Positions 6,424-13,211 are shown, counted from the first letter of the stretch. The stretch is 16,803 nucleotides of DNA from an uncultured Oscillospiraceae bacterium (GCA_900540295.1 UQFM01000039.1:1-16803), one strand, 5' to 3'. Notes: generated by a model from the letters alone, not told the origin. Numbers and translations are program-made.

Positions 6424-6540
6424 TTCCCCTTTTAGGGGAAATGTCACGAAGTGACAAAAGGGTAATGGCGTATCCGTAACCTCGACTCCCCAAAGACAGC
6501 TTGTGCTGATTTCGGCGGGCGAACAAAGTTCGCCCCTACG
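6424..6540. repeat. Further palindromic repeat modules
   Basis: Three hairpins follow copy A: TTCCCC-TTTTA-GGGGAA (6424-6440), TGTCAC-GAA-GTGACA (6442-6456) with outer CCCTTTT/AAAAGGG pairing (6427-6433 with 6456-6462), and GGGCGAAC-AAA-GTTCGCCC (6517-6535) followed by CTACG. A partial echo, GCCCCTACGGGGG, lies at 6599-6611. No gene was found between 6194 and 6705. The stretch appears to be a mosaic of several small repeat families. Confidence 0.75.
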
Positions 6541-6642
6541 GAGCTATGCAAATCAATCGGTTTTGCACAAAATTCAACCCTACTCAGGCAATTCGTTTGC
6601 CCCTACGGGGGTCTGTAACACAGTTCGCCGCTTTACAGACAT

Positions 6643-6671
6643 AAAAAGCGCACACCGTAAGGTGTGCGCTT
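6643..6671 (-). terminator. Terminator of the zinc-ribbon/sigma unit
   Basis: An 11-bp perfect stem, 6646-6656 with 6661-6671, encloses GTAA. On the - strand it is followed by a run of T (opposite A 6643-6647). It ends transcription of the zinc-ribbon gene starting at 6984. Confidence 0.88.
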
Positions 6672-6705
6672 TCTTGGCATTTTCTATTTAAACAATGTTA
6701 AAAAC

Positions 6706-6984
6706 TTATGCCTGTTCCTTCATCTTTGCAAAGCATTCGCTGCAATATACCGGACGGTCATCACGGGGCTGGAAGGGAACCTTCGCTTCGCCGCCGCAGG
6801 ATGCGCAGGTTGCTGTAAACAGCTCTCTGTCGCCTCTGGACGCATTCTTTCTGGCATCACGGCAGGGTTTGCATCTCTGGGGCTCATTTACAAAGCCTTT
6901 CTCTGCGTAGAATTCCTGCTCACCTGCGGTGAAAACGAATTCGTTTCCGCAGTCTTTGCAAATGATGGTCTTGTCTTCGTACAT
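6706..6984 (-). CDS. Small double zinc-ribbon protein (CxxC-x17-CxxC)
   Basis: A 92-residue protein with two four-cysteine zinc sites. The first ribbon has Cys9/Cys12 (CKDC) and Cys38/Cys41 (CKPC). The second has Cys60/Cys63 (CASC) and Cys81/Cys84 (CSEC) separated by exactly 17 residues, the CxxC-x17-CxxC pattern of small clostridial zinc-ribbon proteins. The function of the family is not known; a nucleic-acid or protein-binding role is a guess. ATG at 6984 was chosen because GAGGT precedes it by 6 bases; the reading from 7038 adds a non-conserved, basic leader. It lies 111 bp downstream of the sigma gene on the same strand with no U-tailed terminator between, so the two may be co-transcribed. 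Confidence 0.9.
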   Translation of the reverse strand: MYEDKTIICKDCGNEFVFTAGEQEFYAEKGFVNEPQRCKPCRDARKNASRGDRELFTATCASCGGEAKVPFQPRDDRPVYCSECFAKMKEQA

Positions 6985-7095
6985 ACTAGTACCTCGCTTG
7001 AAAAAAATTTTACCCCGAGCGGGTTCGCACCGCTGCATAGTGTCAATGCTCTCCTTGCCGAGAAAGGGCGTATAACAAATTGAATCTCTGAAAGG

Positions 7096-7668
7096 TTACC
7101 CTTTCAGCTTTTGCCGAACCCTTTGAAGCGCATTGTCAACGGATTTGGGCGCGATGCCGAGCGTCTCCGCAATTTCACGGTATGTTCGGCCGCTTAAAAA
7201 TAATTTCAGTACGGTTCGCTCGGTGTCAGACAAGCGTGTTTCCACCAAAGACAGCAGTCGCGCACATTCCTCGCGCAAATCCTGCCGTTCCTCCAGAGAC
7301 AATGAAGAATTCGGCAGTGCACAGTCCGCAAGCGGTACTGTAGACGCGGCATGTACGCGTATCCCCCCTGCTGCGCGGCGCAATGCGGACAGCATGCGAT
7401 TTTGCACACAGACACCCGCATAGGTCAAAAAGGAGGCCGCCGCTTCACTGCGGTAAGTATGCACCGCGGAAAGCAGCCCGAGCATTCCCTCCTGCGTCAG
7501 GTCGTCCGCATCTAAAAATGCCGCGGACAACCGATTGGCACGGCGGCGCACAGACGGCAGCATTTCCGCCGCCAAGCGGGCAAATGCCGCACTGTCACCG
7601 CTTTGCGCGGCGAGTACCAGCGATTCCAAATCGGCGGACTTGTCCGTCGGAACTGCCAAAGCGCTCAC
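7096..7668 (-). CDS. Sigma-70 family factor, SigH (Spo0H)-like
   Basis: A 190-residue sigma factor. Region 2 spans about residues 16-100, with DADDLTQEGMLGLLSAVHTY (53-72) as core binding and SFLTYAGVCVQNRMLSALRR (79-98) as -10 recognition. Region 4 is about 140-190, with LSDTERTVLKLFLSGRTYRE and SVDNALQRVRQKLKG. The SVDNALQRV ending and QEGMxGL block are typical of Spo0H/SigH, but the protein is shorter than B. subtilis SigH (about 218). The start is GTG at 7668; TTG at 7659 is an alternative, since AGGTGA (7670-7665) is 5 bases before it. A near-consensus sigma-A promoter lies upstream. Whether it controls sporulation, competence or something else cannot be told from sequence. Confidence 0.88.
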   Translation of the reverse strand: MSALAVPTDKSADLESLVLAAQSGDSAAFARLAAEMLPSVRRRANRLSAAFLDADDLTQEGMLGLLSAVHTYRSEAAASFLTYAGVCVQNRMLSALRRAAGGIRVHAASTVPLADCALPNSSLSLEERQDLREECARLLSLVETRLSDTERTVLKLFLSGRTYREIAETLGIAPKSVDNALQRVRQKLKG

Positions 7669-7711
7669 CTCACAACAGGGAATACGAACACAACTAAATC
7701 ACACAAAATAT

Positions 7712-7739
7712 ATTATAACAGATTTTCACATTTTGTCAA
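7712..7739 (-). promoter_or_regulatory. Near-consensus sigma-A promoter of the SigH-like gene
   Basis: On the - strand, TTGACA (7739-7734) and TATAAT (7717-7712) are both perfect matches with a 16-bp spacer, plus TG one base before the -10 box. Transcription would start near 7705, about 37 bases before the GTG. Confidence 0.88.
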
Positions 7740-7805
7740 CTTATTTTTTGTATAAACTGTATAAATGCTCGAAATTTGTCAAATAAATCACAATAATCAA
7801 CAAAC

Positions 7806-7841
7806 AAAGCGAGGTTCGTTGTATTACGAACCCCGCTTTTT
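7806..7841. terminator. Hairpin after the small membrane ORF
   Basis: AAAGCG-A-GGTTCG (7806-7818) pairs with CGAACC-C-CGCTTT (7827-7839) with one A-C mismatch, around an 8-base loop. On the - strand it follows the stop of the 34-codon ORF and is trailed by TTTGTTTGTTG, a modest U tract, so it probably ends the phosphohexomutase transcript. In the + direction the tail is T5. Confidence 0.65.
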
Positions 7842-7844
7842 CGG

Positions 7845-7949
7845 TTACATATTGCCAAGCATACTGCCTAAAGCGCTCACGCCGCCGCAAAGTATCAACA
7901 CAGCAAGCACGATTGCAATAATCCGTATGGCGGCTTTGTTATTAAACAT
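7845..7949 (-). CDS. Small membrane protein, 34 codons, unknown
   Basis: A short reading frame starts at ATG 7949 and ends in TAA at 7845. It encodes 34 residues: a basic N-terminus (MFNNKAAIR), then one hydrophobic helix (IIAIVLAVLILCGGVSAL, residues 10-27) and a short tail (GSMLGNM). AAAGGGG precedes the ATG with about 10-base spacing. The frame begins 15 bases after the phosphohexomutase stop and ends just before a terminator hairpin, so it fills the 3' end of that operon exactly. The helix near the N-terminus could be a membrane anchor or an uncleaved signal. No function is recognised. It could still be a chance ORF, but start, ribosome site, hydrophobicity and placement agree. Confidence 0.6.
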   Translation of the reverse strand: MFNNKAAIRIIAIVLAVLILCGGVSALGSMLGNM

Positions 7950-7964
7950 TGTTTTATATCCCCT

Positions 7965-9683
7965 TTATACGCCGAGAATTTTTTCCATATCCGCCGCAAT
8001 ACGGTCCGCTTTTGCCTGTGCCGCTTCACGCGTCGGTGCAACAGAGGTAATATACACCTTGATTTTGGGTTCTGTACCCGACGGGCGGACAATTACGCTG
8101 TCCGTACCCTCTAAACGATACTGCAAAACATTGGATTTCGGCAGTGTAACCGCCTCTGTTTCCCCGGTCTGCGTATTTTTACGCACGCTTTCTTTGTAAT
8201 CCGTAATTTCCCGCACGGTTTCCTCCGCCACGGATTTCGGCGCTTCCGCACGCAGGGCGTTCATCATATCCGCCATTTTCTGCATCCCTGCCGCGCCCTC
8301 AAACGAGAAATTCAAAAGCGTATTCAGATACATACCGTATTTTTCATAAATGCTCTGCATAAAGGTATATAAGCTCATACCCTTTGCTTTGTAATATGCC
8401 GCCATTTCGCAAATCAGCATAGACGCCACAACCGCGTCCTTATCGCGTGCGTGCGCACCGCGCAGATAGCCGTAGGATTCCTCCATACCGACAACAAAGC
8501 GGTCTGTCTCGCCGTTTTTCTCCAAATTGGTAACCAATTCGCCGATGTACTTAAACCCTGTCAGCAAATCCGCCGTCTCGGCGCCGTAATTTTCGGCAAT
8601 TTCCGCCACCAAACGCGAAGTGACAATGGTTTTCACCACAATCGGATTTTCGGGCAGCTTCTTCTGCTCTGCCAAAGAGGACAAAATATATTCGGTCAGC
8701 ATCGCGCCGACTTCGTTCCCGCTCATCAGCTTGTATTCGCCATCGTCAAGCACCGCAATGCCGACGCGGTCACAGTCGGGGTCGGTTGCCAACAGTAAAT
8801 CGGCTTTTTTCGTTTCCGAAAGCTTGATTGCGCATTCAAATGCCTGCCGAATTTCCGGATTCGGATACGGGCAGGTCGGGAAATTGCCGTCGGGTAATTC
8901 CTGCTCAGGCACAACCGTCACATCTCGAATCCCGATTTGCTTGAGAATTTCGCGTACGTGCAGATTGCCCGTACCGTTTAAAGGTGTATAAATTACCGAC
9001 AAATCGGTATTTTCGCACACATCAGGATTGACCTGCGCTTTGCGGACTTCGCTGTAGAAATTCTCGAACACCTCGCGCTTGATATACTCGATTGCGCCAT
9101 TTTTAAGTGCTTCGTCAAAGTCCACGGTTTTTGCGCCTGTGAACATATCCACCTTTTGTATATAGGCGTAGGTCTTTGCCGCCGCTTCGTCCGTCATTTG
9201 GTAACCGTTCGGGTCATAGCATTTGTAGCCGTTGTATTTGGACGGATTGTGGCTTGCGGTAATGATAATGCCCGAACTGCACGAGAGCGCTCGCACCGCG
9301 TAAGAAAGCATGGGCGTCGGCACCAATTCGGGATACAGATACACCTTCACACCGTTCGCCGCCAAAACGCATGCGGCAGAGCGCGCAAATACATCAGATT
9401 TGATGCGGGAATCGTAGGCAATCGCAATCGAGGGATTCTCAAAATCCGAATTTAGATAATCCGCCAGCCCCTGCGTTGCCTGATTGACGGTATAAATATT
9501 CATGCGGTTCGTACCCGCACCGATAACGCCGCGTAAGCCCGCCGTACCGAATTCCAAATTCTTATAAAAACGGTCTAAGATTTCCTCTTCATTTCCCTGC
9601 ACAGACTGCAGCTCGGGCAAAAGGTCAGCGTCCGCCGTCGCTTTTTCGCACCAAAGGTCATATAACATATGGATGTCGTTCAT
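7965..9683 (-). CDS. Phosphoglucomutase/phosphomannomutase family protein (PgcA-like)
   Basis: A 572-residue alpha-D-phosphohexomutase, interconverting sugar 1- and 6-phosphates and so linking glycolysis with UDP-glucose and envelope polysaccharide synthesis. All four signature sites are present: the phosphoserine loop TASHNP with Ser144, the magnesium loop DPDCDR at 301-306, the sugar-binding EESYG at 401-405, and the phosphate-binding RPSGTEP at 533-539. Length agrees with Gram-positive PgcA-type enzymes (about 565-580) rather than the shorter GlmM. ATG at 9683 is chosen because GGGAGG lies 7 bases upstream; the reading from 9698 overlaps that site. Substrate preference (glucose, mannose or pentose phosphate) is not decidable here. 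A 34-codon membrane ORF follows in the same transcript. Confidence 0.94.
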   Translation of the reverse strand: MNDIHMLYDLWCEKATADADLLPELQSVQGNEEEILDRFYKNLEFGTAGLRGVIGAGTNRMNIYTVNQATQGLADYLNSDFENPSIAIAYDSRIKSDVFARSAACVLAANGVKVYLYPELVPTPMLSYAVRALSCSSGIIITASHNPSKYNGYKCYDPNGYQMTDEAAAKTYAYIQKVDMFTGAKTVDFDEALKNGAIEYIKREVFENFYSEVRKAQVNPDVCENTDLSVIYTPLNGTGNLHVREILKQIGIRDVTVVPEQELPDGNFPTCPYPNPEIRQAFECAIKLSETKKADLLLATDPDCDRVGIAVLDDGEYKLMSGNEVGAMLTEYILSSLAEQKKLPENPIVVKTIVTSRLVAEIAENYGAETADLLTGFKYIGELVTNLEKNGETDRFVVGMEESYGYLRGAHARDKDAVVASMLICEMAAYYKAKGMSLYTFMQSIYEKYGMYLNTLLNFSFEGAAGMQKMADMMNALRAEAPKSVAEETVREITDYKESVRKNTQTGETEAVTLPKSNVLQYRLEGTDSVIVRPSGTEPKIKVYITSVAPTREAAQAKADRIAADMEKILGV

Positions 9684-9735
9684 AGAAAAACCTCCCAAAG
9701 CCGTTCAGCTTGTCGTTTACAGATTTTGTAAATAC

Positions 9736-9764
9736 AGTATACTACAAACTGTGCTGAAAAGCAA
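9736..9764 (-). promoter_or_regulatory. Sigma-A promoter of the phosphohexomutase gene
   Basis: On the - strand, TTGCTT (9764-9759) and TATACT (9741-9736) have a 17-bp spacer. Its -35 box lies 15 bp from that of the divergent comM promoter, so the two promoters are back to back. Confidence 0.65.
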
Positions 9765-9779
9765 ATCGAAAAGAGGCGA

Positions 9780-9808
9780 TTGAAGAATTCTTCGTTTCAT
9801 GCTAAAAT
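9780..9808 (+). promoter_or_regulatory. Sigma-A promoter of comM
   Basis: TTGAAG (9780-9785) and TAAAAT (9803-9808) are 17 bp apart, with TG one base before the -10 box. The predicted transcript starts near 9815, just before the ribosome site GGGGGAGA (9823-9830). Confidence 0.7.
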
Positions 9809-9837
9809 AAACCATATTTCACGGGGGAGATGGTTTT

Positions 9838-11367
9838 GTGTTTGCAAGCGTACACAGTGTGGGATTACGCGGATTAGAGACGTATACCGTATCGGTTGAG
9901 GCGGATTTGTCCGCAGGACTGCCGCGCTTTGATATGGTCGGACTGCCCGACGCGGCAGTTTCGGAAAGCCGCGAACGGGTGCGCTCAGCAATCCGCAATT
10001 CGGGGCTGGATTTTCCCGTTTCGCGCGTGACCATCAATCTTGCGCCCGCCGACATCCGCAAGGAAGGTCCGATTTACGATTTGCCTGTGCTTATCGCGGT
10101 CTTAAAAGCGACGGGGCAGTTAAAGTGCGATACGGAATCACGCGCGTTTATCGGTGAGCTATCCTTAAGCGGTGAGGTGCGCCGCATCAACGGCGTACTG
10201 CCGATGGTGATTCAGTCACGCAAGGCGGGCTTTCGCGAAATTTATATCCCGCACAAAAACCTTGCCGAGGGTGCAGTGGTCGAGGGCATCTCTGTATTTC
10301 CCGTCAAAACGGTTGCGGAATTGCTTGCGCATTTGCGCGGGGAAGCACCGCTCTCGCCCGTGACCGCCAAGGATTACAGCGAATACACCCAGCCCTTGGA
10401 TTTGCCTGATTTCGCGGACGTAAAGGGACAGCACGAAGCCAAGCGCGCCTTAGAGGTCGCCGCCGCAGGCGGACACAACGTGATGATGATTGGGCCGCCC
10501 GGCTCAGGCAAAAGCATGCTTGCCAAGCGCATCCCCTCAATTCTCCCCGATATGACCTTTGACGAGGCGCTCGAAACCACCAATATTTATTCCGTAGCAG
10601 GTGCGCTCCCGCCTGAAATTTCGTTGATTCGGGCGCGTCCGTTCCGTTCGCCGCACCATACCGTTTCCCCTGCGGGGCTTTCGGGCGGCGGCACAGTGCC
10701 GCACCCCGGCGAAATTTCTTTGGCACACAACGGCGTGCTGTTTTTAGACGAACTGCCTGAATTTTCACGCACGGCAATGGAGATTATGCGCCAGCCGATT
10801 GAGGACGGCAAAATCACCATCGCCCGCGTGGCGGCGACCTTTTCGTATCCGTGTTCGGTGATGCTGGTGTGTGCCATGAATCCGTGTCCGTGCGGATTCT
10901 TCGGGCATCCGACCCGAAAATGCACCTGCCCCGCAGGCGCACCGCAACGGTATCTTTCGCGCGTATCGGGGCCGTTATTGGACCGTTTGGATATTCACAT
11001 TGAAGTCCCGCCCGTAGATTTTGACGATTTATCGAAAACGGCGAAAGAGGAATCCTCTGCCGATATTAAGTCGCGGGTCGATAAAGCCCGCGCCGTACAG
11101 CAGGAAAGATTACAGGGTACGGGCATTTCGTGCAACGCCAAAATGGATGCGGCGCTCACGCGGAAATTCTGCACACCGACCCCTGCCGCTTCGGCACTTC
11201 TCAAAAATGCATTTGAAAAATTAGGACTTTCCGCCCGCGCCTACGACAAGGTTCTGCGCGTTGCACGCACAATTGCGGATTTGGACGGCAAAGCGCAAAT
11301 TGATGTACCGCACATTGCCGAGGCGGTACAGTACCGTTCCCTTGACCGTAAGTTTTGGAAAGGATAA
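9838..11367 (+). CDS. comM: ComM/YifB-family Mg-chelatase-like AAA+ ATPase
   Basis: A 509-residue protein of the YifB/ComM family. In naturally competent Gram-negatives ComM is a hexameric helicase that drives branch migration during transformation; the role of clostridial members is not established. The N-terminal ChlI-like domain begins FASVHSVGLRGLETYTVSVE and contains VGLPDAAVSESRERVR (34-49). The ATPase domain has Walker A GPPGSGKS (219-226), the SPHHTVS loop (271-277) and Walker B LFLDELPEF (301-309). A cysteine cluster, CAMNPCPCGFFG and CTC, follows. The C-terminal Mg-chelatase domain ends at LDRKFWKG. GTG at 9838 has GGGGGAGA 7 bases before it, and the protein then aligns with the usual family N-terminus. 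It is transcribed alone. Confidence 0.95.
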   Translation: MFASVHSVGLRGLETYTVSVEADLSAGLPRFDMVGLPDAAVSESRERVRSAIRNSGLDFPVSRVTINLAPADIRKEGPIYDLPVLIAVLKATGQLKCDTESRAFIGELSLSGEVRRINGVLPMVIQSRKAGFREIYIPHKNLAEGAVVEGISVFPVKTVAELLAHLRGEAPLSPVTAKDYSEYTQPLDLPDFADVKGQHEAKRALEVAAAGGHNVMMIGPPGSGKSMLAKRIPSILPDMTFDEALETTNIYSVAGALPPEISLIRARPFRSPHHTVSPAGLSGGGTVPHPGEISLAHNGVLFLDELPEFSRTAMEIMRQPIEDGKITIARVAATFSYPCSVMLVCAMNPCPCGFFGHPTRKCTCPAGAPQRYLSRVSGPLLDRLDIHIEVPPVDFDDLSKTAKEESSADIKSRVDKARAVQQERLQGTGISCNAKMDAALTRKFCTPTPAASALLKNAFEKLGLSARAYDKVLRVARTIADLDGKAQIDVPHIAEAVQYRSLDRKFWKG

Positions 11368-11395
11368 GTTTTGCGCCCCTATGGGTTCGCACAAT

Positions 11396-11500
11396 CTGTC
11401 ATTCTGAGCGCGTAGGGATGCTATAATCAGCAAATCTCTTTCTTCGCCCTCTTAGAGCGAGACTGAGGGAGTTTTTTCTTGTCCGTCCGTGAAATTTGCA
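11396..11500. repeat. Palindrome-rich interspersed repeat, copy B (deleted form)
   Basis: This segment aligns with 6214-6383 but lacks two blocks: about 45 bp after CATTCTGAG, and the ACACAC-GAA-GTGTGT hairpin. Shared pieces are CTGTCATTCTGAG, GCTATAATCA-CAAA-CTCTTT, CTGAGGGAGT and a TTGTCCGTCCG-like end. The GAGGGAG palindrome has decayed (GCCCTCTTAGAGCGAGA), so it looks like an old copy. It lies between comM and its terminator, in the 3' UTR of comM. Confidence 0.75.
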
Positions 11501-11506
11501 CAGAAT

Positions 11507-11543
11507 AAAGCAGTTGCAAGCCTTGTGCTTACAACTGCTTTTT
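11507..11543. terminator. Bidirectional terminator between comM and the VanZ-like gene
   Basis: AAAGCAGTTG (11507-11516) pairs with CAACTGCTTT (11532-11541). An inner AAGC/GCTT stem (11518-11521 with 11527-11530) lies beyond a single C-A mismatch. T5 follows on the + strand, and TTTATT follows on the - strand. Confidence 0.88.
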
Positions 11544-11546
11544 ACT

Positions 11547-12005
11547 TTATACATTTATAAATTTCTGTATCGGCTTCCATTTCCATATTCCGTAGCCGAG
11601 CGCCGCTCCGAGCAGGTTCAGAATAAAATCGTCTATATCAAAAACACCGATTTGCAAAAGCAGCTGTAAGGCTTCCACAGCCAGCACGATAAAAAATACC
11701 GTCAGCATGCTTTTCCAAAATTTTCGCAGGGTTCGGAATACGGCGGGCAGTAAAAATCCGAGCGGTGTGAACAGAAAAATATTGCCTGCCAAATTGATAA
11801 AAACCGTTTTCAGATTGATTGTTCCCGTCCCTATACTCTTTATATAATTTGTGACGGTCAAAAACGGAATAAGATTCACAGAACGCTGTATGTATTCGGA
11901 CAAGGGCATATCATACAGCCTGTACCGTCCGTTAAAAAGCCAAATATACAACAATGCCGCGCAATAGATTCCAAAAACACTGCATAGAAATATTTTTTTA
12001 TTCAC
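11547..12005 (-). CDS. VanZ-like family membrane protein
   Basis: A 152-residue membrane protein of the VanZ-like family. It has an N-terminal helix (about 4-24), then SVNLIPF (43-49), NLAGNIFLFTPLGFLLP (about 71-87), and the family's signature stretch VEALQLLLQIGVFDIDDFIL followed by NLLGAALGY, with the conserved Glu, Gln, Asp-Asp and Asn-x-x-Gly pattern. VanZ itself raises teicoplanin resistance in enterococci, but most homologues are uncharacterised, and no van genes are present here, so resistance should not be inferred. The start is set at GTG 12005, with GGAG 9 bases upstream; GTG at 12014 would abut that site. It begins 5 bases after the DUF3795 stop, so the pair shares one transcript. 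Confidence 0.87.
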   Translation of the reverse strand: MNKKIFLCSVFGIYCAALLYIWLFNGRYRLYDMPLSEYIQRSVNLIPFLTVTNYIKSIGTGTINLKTVFINLAGNIFLFTPLGFLLPAVFRTLRKFWKSMLTVFFIVLAVEALQLLLQIGVFDIDDFILNLLGAALGYGIWKWKPIQKFINV

Positions 12006-12010
12006 ATCTT

Positions 12011-12283
12011 TCACTCCGCCTGCGCCGCCCACTTTTTGCATTGTTCGATTCTGGCACCGTGCGGGGTATCGCCGTGTTCAGGGTCGCAGGAATACTGCAT
12101 TAACAAATCGCAGGGAATGTTCGGGCATTCGCCGCAATGCACAAACCCTTTTTCCTGACAGCACACGGCAACAGGACATTCCCCGTGAAACGGATGCCCG
12201 TTCGTTGCGATGCATCCGCCGCAGTTACATTCCTTTACAAACGGACAGCCGTCGCATTTCAAGCCGCATCTTGTATCTATCAT
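12011..12283 (-). CDS. DUF3795 cysteine-rich protein
   Basis: A 90-residue protein with 14 cysteines in CxxC/CxxxC patterns, beginning RCGLKCDGCPFVKECNCGGC (5-24) and continuing ECPVAVCCQEKGFVHCGECP (35-54), then a final CKKW. This is the layout of DUF3795, small clostridial and archaeal proteins presumed to bind metal (zinc or iron-sulfur) but without known function. Length is typical for short members. ATG at 12283 has AAGGGGA upstream. It is the first gene of a two-gene transcript with the VanZ-like protein, driven by a strong promoter at 12319-12347. The link between a soluble Cys-rich protein and a VanZ protein is not understood. Confidence 0.85.
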   Translation of the reverse strand: MIDTRCGLKCDGCPFVKECNCGGCIATNGHPFHGECPVAVCCQEKGFVHCGECPNIPCDLLMQYSCDPEHGDTPHGARIEQCKKWAAQAE

Positions 12284-12318
12284 AATCCATTCCCCTTTTC
12301 TTGCTGTTTTTCAACTCT

Positions 12319-12347
12319 ATTCTATCGGTATCGACTGAAAATGTCAA
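12319..12347 (-). promoter_or_regulatory. Sigma-A promoter of the DUF3795-VanZ unit
   Basis: On the - strand, TTGACA (12347-12342, perfect) and TAGAAT (12324-12319) have a 17-bp spacer. Transcription would start near 12312, about 29 bases before the ATG. Confidence 0.8.
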
Positions 12348-12373
12348 TACAGAAGCCGCAAAGAAGAATGCGC

Positions 12374-12402
12374 TTGCAACGCGCCGAAAAGTCCGCTATA
12401 CT
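12374..12402 (+). promoter_or_regulatory. Sigma-A promoter of pflA
   Basis: TTGCAA (12374-12379) and TATACT (12397-12402) are 17 bp apart. The transcript would start near 12409, leaving about 15 bases that hold the AGGCGGTG ribosome site. It is divergent from, and 26 bp away from, the DUF3795 promoter. Confidence 0.75.
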
Positions 12403-12423
12403 ATTAAATAAGGCGGTGAAACT

Positions 12424-13122
12424 ATGACAGGCAGAATCCATTCCTTTCAAAGCATGGGTACGGTGGACGGTCCGGGTGTGCGCAGTGTCGTATTTTTACA
12501 GGGCTGTGTGCTTCGCTGTCCGTATTGTCACAATCCCGACACTTGGGACAGAAACGGCGGTACCGAAGTAGAAGCACAGGATATTTTTAAAACCGTACAG
12601 CGGTACAAGCCCTATTTCGGCGAAAACGGCGGTGTAACGGTTTCGGGCGGTGAACCGCTGTTGCAGGCAGAATTTGTTACGGAGCTGTTCACCCTTTGCA
12701 AGTCGGACGGTATCTCCACTGCGCTGGACACGTCAGGGATTCGGCTGAACGAATCCGTTAAAAACCTGCTGAAAGTCACCGATATTGTATTATTGGATAT
12801 TAAATTTCCTGATACGGAACGCTATCAAAAATATATCGGCATACCGCTTCGGACAGTGCAGAAATTTTTGGAGTATTTGCAGGCACAGAATAAGCGTGTA
12901 ATTGTACGGCAGGTGGTAACGCCCGCCGTAAACGATACCCCGCAGGATATTGCGGCACTCAGGGATTTTTGCGCGCAGTACCCGTGTATTGAAAAAATTG
13001 AGCTTTTGCCGTTTTTAAAGCTGTGCGCGGAAAAATACGAGACGATGGGAATCGAATTTCCGTTCGAGAAATACGATGCGGCGGATGCAAAAAAGGTTGC
13101 GGATTTGGCAAAGTATTTGTGA
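12424..13122 (+). CDS. pflA: Pyruvate formate-lyase activating enzyme (radical SAM)
   Basis: A 232-residue radical SAM activase, which installs the glycyl radical on pyruvate formate-lyase under anaerobic conditions. The [4Fe-4S] motif CX3CX2C is Cys28/Cys32/Cys35 in GCVLRCPYCHNP. The N-terminal GRIHSFQSMGTVDGPGVRSV (3-22) and the SAM-binding SGGEPLLQ (near 76-83) are characteristic of PflA. Length is within the family's range (230-250). ATG at 12424 follows AGGCGGTG. The lyase itself is not in the window; pflA is usually next to pflB, so this one may act on an enzyme encoded elsewhere, or may activate another glycyl radical enzyme. It marks the host as able to live anaerobically. Confidence 0.9.
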   Translation: MTGRIHSFQSMGTVDGPGVRSVVFLQGCVLRCPYCHNPDTWDRNGGTEVEAQDIFKTVQRYKPYFGENGGVTVSGGEPLLQAEFVTELFTLCKSDGISTALDTSGIRLNESVKNLLKVTDIVLLDIKFPDTERYQKYIGIPLRTVQKFLEYLQAQNKRVIVRQVVTPAVNDTPQDIAALRDFCAQYPCIEKIELLPFLKLCAEKYETMGIEFPFEKYDAADAKKVADLAKYL

Positions 13123-13183
13123 TGCGGCGGTCAAAGACACCCGCCCCTGCGGATTTGCAGATTTTAACCCTCAAATTCAAAAC

Positions 13184-13211
13184 CGCGTATCGCAAATCGC
13201 AAACCGCAAAT
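13184..13211 (+). repeat. Heptamer direct repeats upstream of the DUF1846 promoter
   Basis: CGCAAAT, CGCAAAC and CGCAAAT follow one another at 13191-13211, preceded by the related CGCGTAT (13184-13190). Immediately after comes the near-perfect AT palindrome ACAAAAA-A-TTTTTGT (13216-13230), just before the -35 box. The repeats are spaced at 7 bp rather than a helical turn, so they may be replication slippage. The AT block could act as an UP element or an operator. Nothing else was seen between pflA and this promoter. Confidence 0.5.

Noticed and set aside
6200..6526. A 108-codon - strand frame in the repeat region
   Set aside because: Its peptide is a translation of palindromic repeats; the LLIIASLRA piece recurs at copy B (11396-11500) because the DNA repeats, not because of a protein family.
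6194..6705. CRISPR array
   Set aside because: The palindromic units differ in sequence and spacing; there are no regular identical repeats with unique spacers and no cas genes.
7088..7107. Inverted repeat CTGAAAGG-TTAC-CCTTTCAG at the end of the SigH-like gene as a terminator
   Set aside because: No T-run follows on the - strand, so it is not a convincing intrinsic terminator; it overlaps the stop codon.
7765..8199. A 144-codon + strand frame
   Set aside because: It crosses a hairpin, the antisense of the small ORF and the end of the phosphohexomutase gene, with no coding features.
11547..12005. Glycopeptide resistance locus because of the VanZ-like protein
   Set aside because: No vanA/H/X/S/R genes occur nearby, and most VanZ-like proteins have no link to resistance.
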